A stretch of 64,000 bases of DNA from Prorocentrum cordatum (GCA_963575745.1 CAUYUJ010016360.1:860601-924600), one strand, 5' to 3'. Shown: positions 31,824 to 42,900, counted from the stretch's first letter. Made by a program: numbers and translations. The notes: generated by a model from the sequence alone, not told the origin.

Positions 31824-33320
31824 GAAACTAATTCCGATCCAAGAAGCTCTGCAAAGCCCAGACTCAGAAAGATCCGGATGCGCCTCTGCAATTTCGACAT
31901 TAAGTTTGATCGTGTCAACAAGAAGCCAAGTGGCTCCTGCACACACGTGTGTACATCGTGCCCGAAAATACCGGCAAATTTATGGAGATGCACATATACA
32001 AATGTTAGGGAGCATCAGCTAGATTGGTACGGACACGACCAGCAACATGCCGAATGGCGAAACAAGACAAAGGCATTCCTGACAGCATAACTTGTGGATC
32101 AACTCAGTAAACAAACAGGTAAAGACAACAAACAAGTATACCTGCAAGTGCGCACCCGTACTGATACGAACGTGAAAAACGATATGCAGTCCAGCAACAG
32201 CGGACCGTGTTGTGACGACGTTGTCCGTCGCGTTACTTTTGACATCGACGGCAAGAAGGTGATCAAATCTATCAAGATCAAAGACCAACCGATTGGATAC
32301 AGCCGGAAAGCGCCGTTACCACCCGGAGTCCGTAACACATGCGCGAGATTGCATTGGGAATCGGCACCCCGGGCATTGTTTGCTCGGACACGGGCAGCCG
32401 CCAAGCCCCAATAGAGGAATAACGTTCATCGAAGATGATTGATCTTCCCCACTCTCGATGGGGCTTGACGGGGACCTCCCACAGATTCCTTCTTTTCCGA
32501 CATTCGAGGTGGACGCGCCACACGCGCAAATGGCATAACAAATTGTGCCCGGATTATACGAAGGGAAAAACAAAAAGCTCACAAGGAAGCTGGCGCCACA
32601 CTGAAAACGATACCAAAACATGTTGAAGACGGCAACGATGTTTGGTGCCGACCTCAAAGGATTAGGAGGTGCCACGCTGCTCTCCGATGTTCTAATAGAA
32701 GAGCTGGAGTCGGATGATGACGACAGCCTCTTCTTAACATTGCCACGCGGTACTGCGGACACGCATGCCGACATATTTACCGTTGTTCCTACCCTTTGCT
32801 ACGGAAGGAGCAATTGCGTAGACATGATCGAACTGTTTGGAGACACAGTTGGCATATCTCAGCTCGCCTTTAAAAGGCAGTTGTCCTTTAGAGGTAACCT
32901 TTATAAACGTATCAATGTTGACTTGGGTAACCCACGAGTGCAAGCAACAGGCTGTGCAGCACTATCTGCACGCGTGCTTCATCACAATTGCAATGCTGCA
33001 ACACAACTGCAGAACCGCAGGCAGACCATCGAACTTTAAGTCGCAAGTCCACCACGAGACTTGGCACAAACACCACAAGGAGGTCCTTCCGCACATCATT
33101 TTCTGTGGGAAGGTAGCCGTCATGCAAGATGATCTTCAACGCATATTCCTTAGGAAACAGCCGGATTGCCCTTGGGCGCATGATTGTGTTTCTTTGTCGA
33201 CGCTGGCCAAACGTGAAGCCACTTGCATGCAGGGGATAGATCAATGTTCGACAGGGCCGCGCAACTCATGCGGCACCCCCATCGAGAAATCTAATGAGAT
33301 GATGGTTAATCACTGAGTCA
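31824..33320 (+). pseudogene. Eroded coding region, family unknown
   Basis: Less GC-rich than its surroundings, with stretches of natural protein in changing frames. Examples are RMRLCNFDIKFDRVNKKPSG and WYGHDQQHAEWRNKTKAFLT, a TAA at 32088-32090, then the same frame VYLQVRTRTDTNVKND and RVTFDIDGKKVIKSIKIKDQ. Later come GADLKGLGGATLLSDVLIEE (from 32644) and VHHETWHKHHKEVLPHIIFC (from 33048). At least three frame changes. Cys/His pairs hint at a nucleic-acid-binding or transposon protein, but nothing is diagnostic. Confidence 0.45.
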
Positions 33321-34139
33321 TCCTCAAACTTTTCGAAAACAAGAGATGTTCTGGCAATCGTGAGTATGCCCAAGCATGCAACCGAGAAGTGGCGCAGGCG
33401 GCCCACTACACGCCTAAGCGGACCTTGGAGGCCCAGTGTTGATGGAAAGGGGGGGACTTTTTCCCCCAGTCGACGACCCGAAATCCTTCACATCAGTAAT
33501 TTTGGGTCTCGGAGCCCACAGGGCGGTTTTTCATGTTTTCCATTCGACGTTCCATGAAGCCCGATGTCATTCCGAGGCGCGCGTCGAACGTTTTCGATGG
33601 CGCGTCGCGTTATGCGACGTCACATGCGTTGTGGTCGTCAAAGGCTTGCGTGCTTATTGCGGATCGGTTGATGTGGGCTGGGGTTTCTCAGGATTGTACA
33701 TTTGCTTTGCGCTGGGGCGGTTTCGCCCCCCATCCCTGGCTGATCCACCCCGCGGGTAACGTCGCAGGAAGAGTTCGAACATTTGGTTCGTAGTGCCAGC
33801 GATGCTGTCGCGGACATTGACCGCGCCCCGGGGGGGGGTCGTCCAGAAATGTCCTACCATATTGCAAATTGGGTTCTTCGTTTTGAAGATACATCGCCCC
33901 GCGTCATTCCTTCCGGCCCCCTCCCTCGTCCTCCCTGTTCGCGTATCTGCCCCTGCTCTCCGCGTGTCCCCGTTGTCATCGTCCATCGTCATCGTCGCCA
34001 TCACCATCATCATCAGCATCATCAGCATTCTCGTCGTCTCCATTATCAATACCACCACCATCCTCATCAACATCATCAAAACACCCCCCTTGTTCCCCCG
34101 CGTCTCTGCTTCGCCACATCCCCCGCAAGTCTCGTGGCC
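33321..34139. other. No supported gene; CAT-rich microsatellite
   Basis: A CATCATCAT/CATCGTC array lies at about 33975-34085. A plus frame at 33533-33793 has a near-normal composition but no motif, so it was not called. Confidence 0.4.
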
Positions 34140-34565
34140 TTGTGAGGTGTTCCACCGAAGGCCCCATCGGCAGGGTCCTTAGTGCGCCGCCCAGCCCATG
34201 TCGGCACGCCCCTCAGACGCTTCGTGTCCCCATGAGGAGTGCATCGGAGGTCCCGGCGGCAAGGTCCACATGCCGTCGCCCAGGCCACATTGACACACCC
34301 TCAGACATTTCGTGCCCCCATAGGCAGCTCCACCAAAAAAAGGTCCCAGCGGCAGGTTTCCCAGGCCGCCGCCCAGCATATTTCGGCATACGTTTCGCAC
34401 GTTCCGTGGCCCCACGGGGAGCTGCACCGACGGCCCCACAGGCAGGGCCCACAGGCCGCCGCCCAGCCCATTCCGTCATACGCTCACACGCTTCGTGGCC
34501 CCATTGGGGAGCACCCCCGATGGCCCAAGCGACAGGGTCCACATGCCGTCGCCCAGCCCATGTCG
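34140..34565. repeat. About 85-90-bp tandem repeat, five units
   Basis: Each unit has GGTCCACA(T/G)GCCGCCGCCCAG-type sequence, then CTCA(G/C)ACGCTTCGTG, CCCCAT(A/G)GGGAGC and CCACCGAAGGCCCC variants. One isolated unit lies at 43098-43195. Confidence 0.75.
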
Positions 34566-34639
34566 TCCACGAGTGGCGCCCAGCACGGCTCCAAAAGCGC
34601 GCCCCAAGAGGCGCCGAGTAAGTTGCACCCTCATGCAAA

Positions 34640-34980
34640 TAGTTTTTGTCACTTGTGGGGGTCCTCTTGGGGCCCTCTTGGAGCATTCTTGGGGCCCTCT
34701 GGGAGCGTTCTTGGGGCCTTCCCGGGGCCCCAGTGGGCCCCCGGAGGGCCCCGAGAACGTTCCCCGAGGGCCCCAAGAGGGACCCCCCAAAGTGGTACAA
34801 AGAATTCGTGCGAACGTGCAATCTGTTGTAGGCCTTTCGGGGCCCTCTGGGAGCTCTCTTGGGGCCCCCATTGGTGGCGCCTTGGGGCCTTGGGATGGCT
34901 CCAAGAGGCTTCGGGATTGCCCCAGACCGCCACAAGACAGCTCCGAGACGGCCGTCGAGCACCACGGGTGAAAGCAAGTG
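34640..34980. repeat. CTTGGGGCCCTC minisatellite
   Basis: Degenerate CTTGGGGCC and CTCTTGG units. Similar tracts lie at 35890-35960, 36170-36370, 43540-43770, 55930-56150 and 63430-63960. Confidence 0.7.
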
Positions 34981-35080
34981 AGGCTAGGGAACAGGGCCTC
35001 TGGTAAGCCGCCACTGCGCCCCCTGGACTACCCAGACAGCGAGGGGACCCGAAACGCCCTGGGGCTCCAGGGGCCCCAGA

Positions 35081-35135
35081 TTAGTGAAGTGAAGGTTTTT
35101 GCATGCAAGCACCCCGAAATTCTTCACTTCACTAA
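35081..35135. repeat. Perfect 14-bp inverted repeat
   Basis: TTAGTGAAGTGAAG (35081-35094) is the exact complement of CTTCACTTCACTAA (35122-35135), with a 27-bp loop. Similarity extends weakly outward. Confidence 0.85.
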
Positions 35136-35339
35136 ACCGGACCCAGGACGAACTCGCTACGCTCCAGTCCCGCGGGAGATCCGAGACTCCCGCCGCCGCC
35201 CGGGGACGCTGCTGCATTGCGGTGCTCTGGTCACTGTTAATGGCTTCCGCGGGCTGCAGCGGCTCACTTCCATGTTTACCCCGACTCACGAATCCAGTGG
35301 TTGGTCTGGCTCTATGGGTTGGTTTCGTTGTGTCGGTTG

Positions 35340-35600
35340 ATTTTATGTTTGGTTGGCGGTCGGTGGATTTCGCGTTGTTCATTGGTGTCGTGAAGTGATT
35401 TGTCGTTTGGTTGGTCAGTGCCGTTTTGTTGATTCGTGCCGTTTCGTTGGTTGGTGTAGTTTCGTTGGTTGGTGTCGTTTTGTTGCTTGGTGTCGTTTTG
35501 TTGCTTGGTGTCCTTTTGTTGGTCGGTGTCGATTTGTTGGTTTGTTGGTTGGTGTCGTTTTGTTGGTTGGTGTCGTTTTGTTGCTTGGCGTCGTCCTGGC
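35340..35600. repeat. GTCGTTTTGTTGGTTGGT tandem repeat
   Basis: About ten T/G-rich units of roughly 21 bp between 35400 and 35590. The frames are repeat-driven. Confidence 0.85.
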
Positions 35601-35759
35601 GGCGTGGCCGATAATCGTCGGCCTGCAATGGCGCCAGGATTTGTTTCGGGCCAGCCTTGATCGCCCTCATCATTCTCATATTCGTCAGCGTCAGCACTCG
35701 TCGCCCCCATCCGCGCACACATGCGGCCCTGGTACGGCTCTCACGCGGCCCTGCGAAGG

Positions 35760-36180
35760 CCTTCACTGTGCTCCCCAAAGCTTTCTGAGGGGCCCCCCAG
35801 AGGCCCCAAGAGGGCACTGCAAATTGTCGCTTCCAACTCCGCCAGGCGGAGGTCAACAAGGGTCTCACTGGTGCACTTCCAGGAATCGTTGTTCGATCCT
35901 CTTGGGGCCCTCCTGGGGCCTTCTGGAGCCGTCTTGGAAGCTCCGAGCGGCTCCATGAAGGCGCCGGGCGATATCGCTTCCAATTCCGCCAGGTGGAGTT
36001 AGACCAGGGGCTCACTGAGGCCCCTTTTTGCGCCCTCCTCTGCCTTTGAAAAAGCCCCGATGGGGTTCTTCAGTGCCGTCTTAGGGCCCCTAAGAGGCCT
36101 CCAGTAGGGTATTGAAGTTATCGCTTCCAACTCCGCCACGCGGAGTTGAACCCAGGGCGGCTCTCTGTGGCCCTTTCGGG
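35760..36180. repeat. About 147-bp tandem repeat with a hairpin in each unit
   Basis: TCGCTTCCAA(C/T)TCCGCCA recurs at about 35825, 35972 and 36120. Each is followed by (G/C)GCGGAG, so AACTCCGC pairs with GCGGAGTT. The third copy is a perfect 9-bp stem with a CAC loop. Confidence 0.8.
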
Positions 36181-36222
36181 GCCTTCTTAGAGCTTTTCTG
36201 AGGCCCTAAGTGGGCCCTGGGA

Positions 36223-36417
36223 GGTGTCATTTTCACGGGAGTTGAAAGTGACACCGCGGAGGGCCCTCTTGGGCCCTTCTTGGGGCCTCTCTTGGGTCCC
36301 TCTGGGGGCCCTCTTGGTGCCGCCCTGGGGCCTTCTCGGGGCCTTCTTGGAGCCTTTCTGGTGCTCTTTAAGTGGGCCCTGGGAGGTGTCACTTTCAGGG
36401 GCACTGAAAGTGACACC
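36223..36417. repeat. Two hairpins GGTGTCA(C/T)TTTCA in a 161-bp duplication
   Basis: GGTGTCACTTTCAG (36384-36397) is exactly complementary to CTGAAAGTGACACC (36404-36417). A slightly diverged hairpin lies at 36223-36255. GTGGGCCCTGGGAGGTGTCA precedes both. Confidence 0.85.
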
Positions 36418-36782
36418 TCGAAGGGCCCGCTTTCCCTCGTAGCGCTGCCCGTGGCCGGGGCATTGTGCAGCGCATCCCTCGTCGAACGCATTTTGTCGGA
36501 CGCGTGGTCGAATTCCGCCAGTTCGGTCGAGATGGTGGTCAAGCGGTTCGGTTGCAATGTAGCCATGCGGATCTGAGCTTACCATTTCTTGCCATTTTGG
36601 CGGGGGCTCGCAGGAGCGTTTGTGTTGTGATCAACTGTGCTCGATATATCCAGCGGCAGGGTTTCATCCCAATATATTATTTTGAAAAGTCAGCAGGGGC
36701 CAAATTGGTGATGTGAAGCAACATAGGTCTCGTACCCAGGGTGTAACTAGTTATAGGACATGCGTTGCACACGTATCTCTTT

Positions 36783-36900
36783 ATACATATATATATATAT
36801 ATACAGATGTAGACACATACATACATACACACAGACATGCATACATTCATGCATATACGTGCAGACATACGTACAAACAGACATACATACATAAGTACGT

Positions 36901-36935
<35 letters not shown>

Positions 36936-36967
36936 TGCACAAACAAACAGACAGACAGACAGACAGC

Positions 36968-37006
<39 letters not shown>

Positions 37007-37062
37007 AAGACATAGAGACAGACAGACGGACAGACATAGACACACACACACATATATATACA
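36783..37062. repeat. TA, CATA and CAGA microsatellites
   Basis: TATATATA at about 36786-36803 is followed by CATACATA and long GACAGACA runs (about 36898-37035). Confidence 0.95.
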
Positions 37063-37251
37063 CATATAATTATGTTTGTAGATTTGTATACATAGATACG
37101 TGCTGTTGTCTTGCAGGCAGGGAAGCCCCCCATGCATGCCTTGGAGCACGCGCCCCCACCGCCCGCCAGGGCCGCGCGGCGTCTTGATTTGTAAAGGCGG
37201 GTTCGCCCACATCCCGCCGTCGTCGCCGCCGCGGAGCGTCCTCGACATGGC

Positions 37252-37285
<34 letters not shown>

Positions 37286-37620
37286 CATCCTCATCCTCAT
37301 CCTCATCCTCATCGTCCAATATATTGCCGTCCTCGTCGCCGTGGTCATCAACCTTCCGACCATTCTGCAGGCCATCCTGACCGTACTCGCTCAAACCAGC
37401 GAGCACCACCCCTTCCTGTTTGGAGGGTGGCCCTCGTGGACACGACTGCGCACTTCCGCTCAAGATTCGTCCCGATATTTCCCAGGTGCAGTCTTCACTA
37501 ATTCTTCCGGTTACGTCGAGCTTTGGCCAGGAGGTTTAAAAAACAAACATTCAATTCTTATTTCCGCCTCCTCTCCTCTCCTCTCCCAGTCGGAAGTTCC
37601 TCCTCTGGCGACGGCGGCGG
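37063..37620. other. Spacer with CAT array; weak coding signal
   Basis: A CATCATCAT array lies at about 37252-37312. To its right a plus frame reads INLPTILQAILTVLAQTSEH, and the minus strand also reads protein-like, so neither was called. Confidence 0.35.
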
Positions 37621-37767
37621 CGACGGACAAATAGCGACGATGACCACGACGAAGACGATTCACGAGGACGACGACGAAAACGACGACGACGACGACAACA
37701 CGATTGAATAGATGACGACGCACAGCGACGAAATCGACCGACGACGACGACGACGAAGTCGAAGACA

Positions 37768-37812
<45 letters not shown>

Positions 37813-38130
37813 AGCGACGGCGACGACGACGAAGTCGACGACGACGACAAAACTCAGAAGACGACGACGGTAAATCAACGACGACGCGACGACGACGAAA
37901 AAACGAACGACGACGACAACAAAAATTGACGACGGCCACGGCGTCGATGACAACGGCGCAACGACGACAAAACAACGAAATCCACGACGACGGCGACTGC
38001 GCGCCCCCTCCCCGCCTGGCGTCGGCCTCGGCCCCGCGCGCAGCGCACAGGCAGCTGCGCTATGGAGGTCGACGCTTTCGCCTTCAGCGCGGAGTGGCAC
38101 GACCCGCAGGCGACCCGCCGCCGCCGATGC

Positions 38131-38184
<54 letters not shown>

Positions 38185-38610
38185 CGACGACGACGACGAC
38201 GACAACTTCGGGGAAGAAGAGATGTCGCTACAGCTGATCGTCCTGAAGGTGACTCGTCGTCACGGCTGGATTCTCCCCGAAATTCTGCTCAGAACGGACC
38301 CCGTGAGGGGTCCAGGGAGTAGTGCTATGAGTATCTTCTTGACCTCGTCTCGCCGCGAACACATCACGGCGGCAGGCTCCCGGAGCAGTTCTGGGCGCCT
38401 GGAGCCCCTTGCTCGGCCCCGGCGGCGTCAAGAAGCAGCTCGGGGTACATGGCTGGCACCAGGGAGACCGGGGTCCAGGTTGTGTTGGGAAATCACGACG
38501 CTTGAGGCCTGGGACGATAGCGACCCCGACGACGACGACGGCGGCGGCGACGAGGACGACGACGGCGGCGACGGCGACCCCGACGACAACGATGATGACG
38601 CCGCCATCGA
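37621..38610. repeat. GAC trinucleotide arrays
   Basis: Runs of GAC at about 37640-37935, 38135-38205 and 38520-38610, with GC-rich DNA between them. Confidence 0.9.
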
Positions 38611-38639
38611 CAACAACAAATATCGTGCGAAAACATGAT

Positions 38640-39300
38640 TCTCTCTGACTTGCCCGCGCGTCTGTCATTCTGTATACCCCAACCCTCGGTACCCGCCCAC
38701 TTCGTCTGCAATCGCACCCCCTTTTGGTGAGAATCTCTTCCTTGTCGGCCGCTGACTGAAGTGCGAGGAAATCTTGAAACAAACATCGAGCGGGAGCCGT
38801 TGTCGTCGCAGTTGGGACTCCAATATCTCGACTGAAGTGCGAGGAGGTCTCCAGCGAGAGCGCCGTTCCTGATTTCGGAGTCCTCTCTGGCCAGGGCCTC
38901 TCGGAGTAAAACGTGAGGAAGCATCGAGCGAGAGCCCTTGTCGTCGTAGTTGGGCCTTCAACAACTCGACTGAAGTGCGAAGAAGTCTCCAGCGGGGCGC
39001 CGTTCATGAGTTCGGGGGCCTCTCTGGCCAAGGCGCTTCGGAGTAAAATGTGAGGAAGCATCGAGCGGGAGCCCTTGCCGTTGTCGTCGTAGTTGGGCCT
39101 CCCTCAGTTCTATTGAAGTGCGAGCCAGTCTCCAGCGAGAGCGCCGTTCAGGAGTTCCGGGGCCTCTCTGGCCAGGGTGTCTCGGGGTAACTTGTCAGGA
39201 AGTATCGAGCGGGAGCCGTTGTCACTGTAGCTGGGCCTTCAAGGGCACGCATTTACAATCAAGCCCGCGCTCGAGCGGGAGCTTCGTTTTCAGAGAAATT
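38640..39300 (-). repeat. Inverted, internally tandem copy of the 20-23 kb repeat family
   Basis: The minus strand contains GGGGGTGCGATTGCAGACGA followed by AGTGGGCGGGTACCGAGGG, matching the end of units A and B. It also contains several GGAGAC(C/T)TCNTCGCACTTCA blocks matching GAGACTTCCTCGCATTTTAT. Internally, GAAGTGCGA recurs at about 38758, 38829, 38970 and 39114; the last three are spaced 141-144 bp. Confidence 0.7.
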
Positions 39301-39354
39301 GCAGCCGGCGTCGAGGCGATAGCGCGCAGAATAGTTATTTTGGAGAAGTGAGAT

Positions 39355-39522
39355 GAGTGTTCGACGACGACGACGCCGCTGCCTCCGCCGCCGACGACGA
39401 CGACGACGATGACGACGATGACGACGACACGACGACGGCGACGACAGCGACGACGGCGGCGGCGGCAGTGGTGGTGGTGGCGGCGACGACGACAACGACG
39501 ACGGCGGCAGCGGCGGCGGAGG

Positions 39523-39554
<32 letters not shown>

Positions 39555-39565
39555 GCGGCGGCGCT
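39355..39565. repeat. GAC/GGC trinucleotide array
   Basis: About 200 bp of GAC with GGC and GTG variants. Confidence 0.95.
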
Positions 39566-39739
39566 GGCGGCGAGGTCCACCTGGGGGGCATTCGACCCAG
39601 AGCGCTGCATCGCCAGGGGAGGCGGTGGTTACGAAGGTCGCACCTTCTTTCTCCCGTCGGGTCGGCGCCTTGGCCCACCACGTGGAGTGGCACGACCCAC
39701 AGGCGAGGTTCGAGTTCGTAAGGCTTCGGGTTGCGCAAT

Positions 39740-39855
39740 GACAGCCCCCTCCCCAGGTAGCTCCGGCTGGCCTCAACAGTCCCCCGAGTAGTCCCAGTTG
39801 GTTGGGGCTTCTCGGGGCCTGGTGAGGCCAGCCAGGATTCCCTGGGGGGGCTGTC
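39740..39855. repeat. Fold-back element with GACAGCCCCC ends
   Basis: The left arm GACAGCCCCCTCCCCAGG pairs with the right arm CCTGGGGGGGCTGTC. Complementarity continues inward (GCTGGCCTCA with TGAGGCCAGC) over arms of about 55 bp. A related element lies at about 40766-40858. Confidence 0.7.
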
Positions 39856-40164
39856 ACTGCGTATCTGCCACGTGCAGAGAGGGGTCGGGAGAGGGGGGAG
39901 GCTTCTTAGAAGCACCTCTGCTTTTAGAAGGCGCGGGCCATATTTTCAGACTCAGTGAGGCTGGCTTCTTCGTTATTCTTCTTCTTCCTTTAAGAAGAAG
40001 AAGAAGAAGCCTCCTTCTAAGAAGCGTTCCCCCCTCCCCCTACCCCCTTTGTGTGCGCTGCCAAGCGTAGCCCGAAGCCCTACCAGCTCGAGCTCTCCTC
40101 TCTCTCTCCGCCCGCAGTGGCGGTGTCTCTGACACGTCAGCCCACAGTGGCGGTGTTCATATCG
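39856..40164. other. Spacer with TTC/GAA hairpin
   Basis: CTTCTTCTTCCTTTAAGAAG (within about 39976-40010) forms a perfect stem. No gene called. Confidence 0.5.
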
Positions 40165-40611
40165 CATGTGATGCGGGTTCCTCGTCTTCCTCTTTACCCT
40201 CGGCGGCAGCTGGCGATACGGACGTTGCCCCGAAGTCAAAGAAGAATAAAGTCGGCGAAAGAAGAAACATAAGAAGGAGGCTTCGCATGTGATCGAGCCC
40301 GTCTTTGAGGAGCAGCCGGGTGTCGCAGGCGCTCCTGTTTGCACGATTGTCTCTTTTCTGGGACTGCTAATCCAAGCCTTGTCACGGGCGTGCAGTCTGG
40401 TGCTTCACAAGATGCGAAAGAGTTGGATGACATGGATGTTGAATTTCTTTGTCGTTTCGATGATGGCGATGCCGTGCTCTCGGAATTGCAAGAGCAGCCG
40501 GCGCTGAGGGCCCCAGTTTTGGTGCTGGCCTCTCGGTTGACGGCAGCTGATGCGAATTCGAATGTTGCTCTCTTGCCTATTGTGCAGGGCCTTGCGACTC
40601 AGCAGAAGTGA
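40165..40611 (+). pseudogene. Eroded gene 3' end, family unknown
   Basis: Three successive frames read as natural protein: AGSSSSSLPSAAAGDTDVAP then KSKKNKV; KKHKKEASHVIEPVFEEQPG then VAGAPV; and GVQSGASQDAKELDDMDVEF, LCRFDDGDAVLSELQEQPAL and LTAADANSNVALLPIVQGLA ending at a TGA (40609-40611). Two frameshifts, near 40255 and 40340, join them. The lysine-rich then acidic profile suggests a nuclear or RNA-associated protein, but no domain is recognised. Confidence 0.5.
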
Positions 40612-40765
40612 TGTCTACTCAGGGTTTTTATCTGAGTGATTGCTGGACTTTCATTTTTGTCCGTGCCTCCATACATGTTTTAACATTTGCCAGGCCTGCC
40701 TGTCAATCTCTGCGGAAGCTTGCCTGAGCAGTCGCCTACAGCAGAACAAAAAGTGCTCTCAGCGA

Positions 40766-40858
40766 GGCCCCCTCCCCAGACTCCTCAGGGGGCCTGTTGA
40801 GGCCGGCTGGGGCTACTCGGGGCTTGTTGGGGCCAACCAGGACTTCTTGGGGGGGCTG
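40766..40858. repeat. Second GACAGCCCCC fold-back copy
   Basis: GGCCCCCTCCCCAGACTCC on the left and CTTGGGGGGGCTGTC on the right. The right arm and the following ACTGCGTA match the copy at 39740-39855. Confidence 0.6.
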
Positions 40859-40879
40859 TCACTGCGTAGCCTGAAGCGA

Positions 40880-40887
40880 CGACGAAG

Positions 40888-40970
<83 letters not shown>

Positions 40971-40982
40971 ACGACGACGACG

Positions 40983-41017
<35 letters not shown>

Positions 41018-41073
41018 CCGACGACGACGACGACGACATCGACGACGACGACCCAGACGACGAGGACGACGAG

Positions 41074-41115
<42 letters not shown>

Positions 41116-41195
41116 GGCGGCGACGACGACGACATCGACGACGACGACCAGGACGACGAGGACGGCGAGGACGACGACGACGACGACGATGGCTT
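40880..41195. repeat. GAC/GGC trinucleotide array
   Basis: About 310 bp of GAC with GGC blocks. Confidence 0.95.
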
Positions 41196-42033
41196 ACTTG
41201 CCAGCCCGGATCTTTCCGTTTCTCTGCCTCTCCGTCCGTCGTTCCGCGCAGCGGCCCCCTCCCCGCGCCGCGCCGCGCGGGCCACCCTGGCGGGGGGGCG
41301 GTCGTCGCCGGGGTGGACCGCGGCGGCGCGCCCGCCTCGCCGCCTGCCGCCTCCGAGGCAGAGGCGCCGGAAGATGAGGAGCGAGGCTCGGGGGTCGAGG
41401 TCCTCCTCCTCCTCCTCCTCCCCCTACCGATCTCCCCCTCCCCCCCCCCTCTCGGAGGAGGCAGAGGCGGAGGAGGAGAAAGAGGAGAAAGGGAGACGAG
41501 GAGCAGGAGCAGGAGGAGGAGGAGGTGGAGGCCGACGCCCGGGACCCAGGCTCCCATCGTCTCGGAGAGAACATTACGGTTGTTCGCAGTGTCCGACATC
41601 CAGCGGCCGTTTCTGAGCCTCGGGGGGCGCAGAGCGAATGACTCGGGGTGACAAACCAGCGGCCGCGTGATGGTCCAGGACCTCCAGGTGAAGACATCGG
41701 ACCTCTGGGAAAGTCCAAGCTCCAGGAAGTGTTCGCTGATTCCCACACGCTCTGGCGACCCGGGGTGCTTCCCGTCAGACGTCCCTGAGGGTCTCCCGGG
41801 CTGAATCACTACACGCACGATTATGCAACATCAAAAACTACATGCGCACGCGCCAATATGTATATCATTACATACGATGTCAAGTGTTGAAAATGCGTGG
41901 AAACATCTATGCGTGTTGAATATACACTATACATGTTGATTTATTCAAATGTGTTGATTTTCCCTCCCTCCTTCGGCTGCATTTTTATGTTCGGGTCCCC
42001 TCTAGTGGACCTTCGCCCAGCAGCCTGGGCGCG
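41196..42033. other. Spacer upstream of the Gln-rich gene
   Basis: CTC and GGA tracts at about 41400-41530, then mixed sequence that becomes AT-richer from about 41810 to 41990. No exon seen. The right part may hold the promoter of the gene at 42034. Confidence 0.4.
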
Positions 42034-42041
42034 ATGCAGCC

Positions 42042-42072
<31 letters not shown>

Positions 42073-42225
42073 GGAACAGCCTCGGCGGCATCTACAGCGG
42101 CCCCCACCCCATCGAGCGATCTCGACCAGCTGATCGAGATCCCGTTCGTACAGCCGCTGCAGGACGGCCACTCGTACATCAACTGCGTCCAGCTGTCCAA
42201 CGACAGCTGGCGCAAACTCCTGGAG
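42034..42225 (+). CDS. Gln-rich protein of unknown function, exon 1
   Basis: The ATG opens MQPQQQQKQQQQQGTASAAS, then SDLDQLIEIPFVQPLQDGHS and INCVQLSNDSWRKLLE. This is 64 codons ending in phase 0 at CTGGAG/GTACCG, a usable GT donor. The conserved-looking second half and the clean loss of coding quality right after the donor support a real first exon. The family is not recognised. Confidence 0.6.
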
Positions 42226-42356
42226 GTACCGTTATGTAAATGTACATACATATTTTTATATATATATATATAAACGTACATGCATACAAACATACATATA
42301 TAAAATCAGACAGTCGTGCATAAATGCAGTCATACATACCTACATTAATACATCTA

Positions 42357-42387
<31 letters not shown>

Positions 42388-42818
42388 CATACAACGTACC
42401 CACCGACCAGCCTACCTACCCACCTACCTACCTACACACATACATCGATATACAAGTACATACACATATATGTATATATTCGTTATATTATCTAACACGC
42501 ATGTGTACAAATCAACAAAAAGTTATCAATCGAGGGGGTGAATCGATCAATCGATCGGTTCACTCCCTCGACCCCCTCCCCAGGCAGCCAGGCTGCGCGG
42601 CCAGGCTGCCGACATGGCGCAGGCCCCGAGGGTCGCAAGGATGAGGTGGGAGGCGGGAAGATGAAGGATAGGGAGGAGGCGGAGGAGGCGGAGGAGGAGG
42701 AGGAGGAGGAGGGGGAGGGGGAAGAGGAACGCCATAGATGCTGTAATACGCCCTTGACTGGACACATTCGGCGGCACGGGGTATCCCGTGCCACCGGATG
42801 TGTCCAATCGCTGCCCAG
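42226..42818 (+). other. Intron of the Gln-rich gene (inferred), hairpin near its 3' end
   Basis: Starts GTACCG, holds CATA/TATA microsatellites (about 42240-42480) and a GGA tract (about 42680-42720), and ends GCTGCCCAG. A 21-bp inverted repeat, GGACACATTCGGCGGCACGG at 42760 pairing with 42785-42805 across a 4-nt loop (19 of 21 pairs), sits just before the acceptor. Confidence 0.55.
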
Positions 42819-42900
42819 GTGCTGGCTGCTGCTGGCGTCGCCGCGGAGGACCTCAAGGACCTCGCCCTCCTCATCCTCGTCAGCCTCCTCCTCGTCCTAA
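42819..42900 (+). CDS. Gln-rich protein, candidate exon 2
   Basis: After CCCAG the phase-0 frame reads VLAAAGVAAEDLKDLALLIL. It joins exon 1 as ...RKLLE/VLAAAGVAAEDLKDL, a plausible amphipathic helix. The right end is unclear because pyrimidine-rich DNA follows at once. Confidence 0.4.

Noticed and set aside
36565-36606. GCCATTTTGGC and GTAGCCATG, possible extra spliced-leader relics
   Set aside because: Only 11 and 8 bases match, the parts are separated, and no convincing gene follows.
42540-42570. ATCGATCAATCGATCGGTTC as a possible element end
   Set aside because: Too short, and no partner or target duplication was found.
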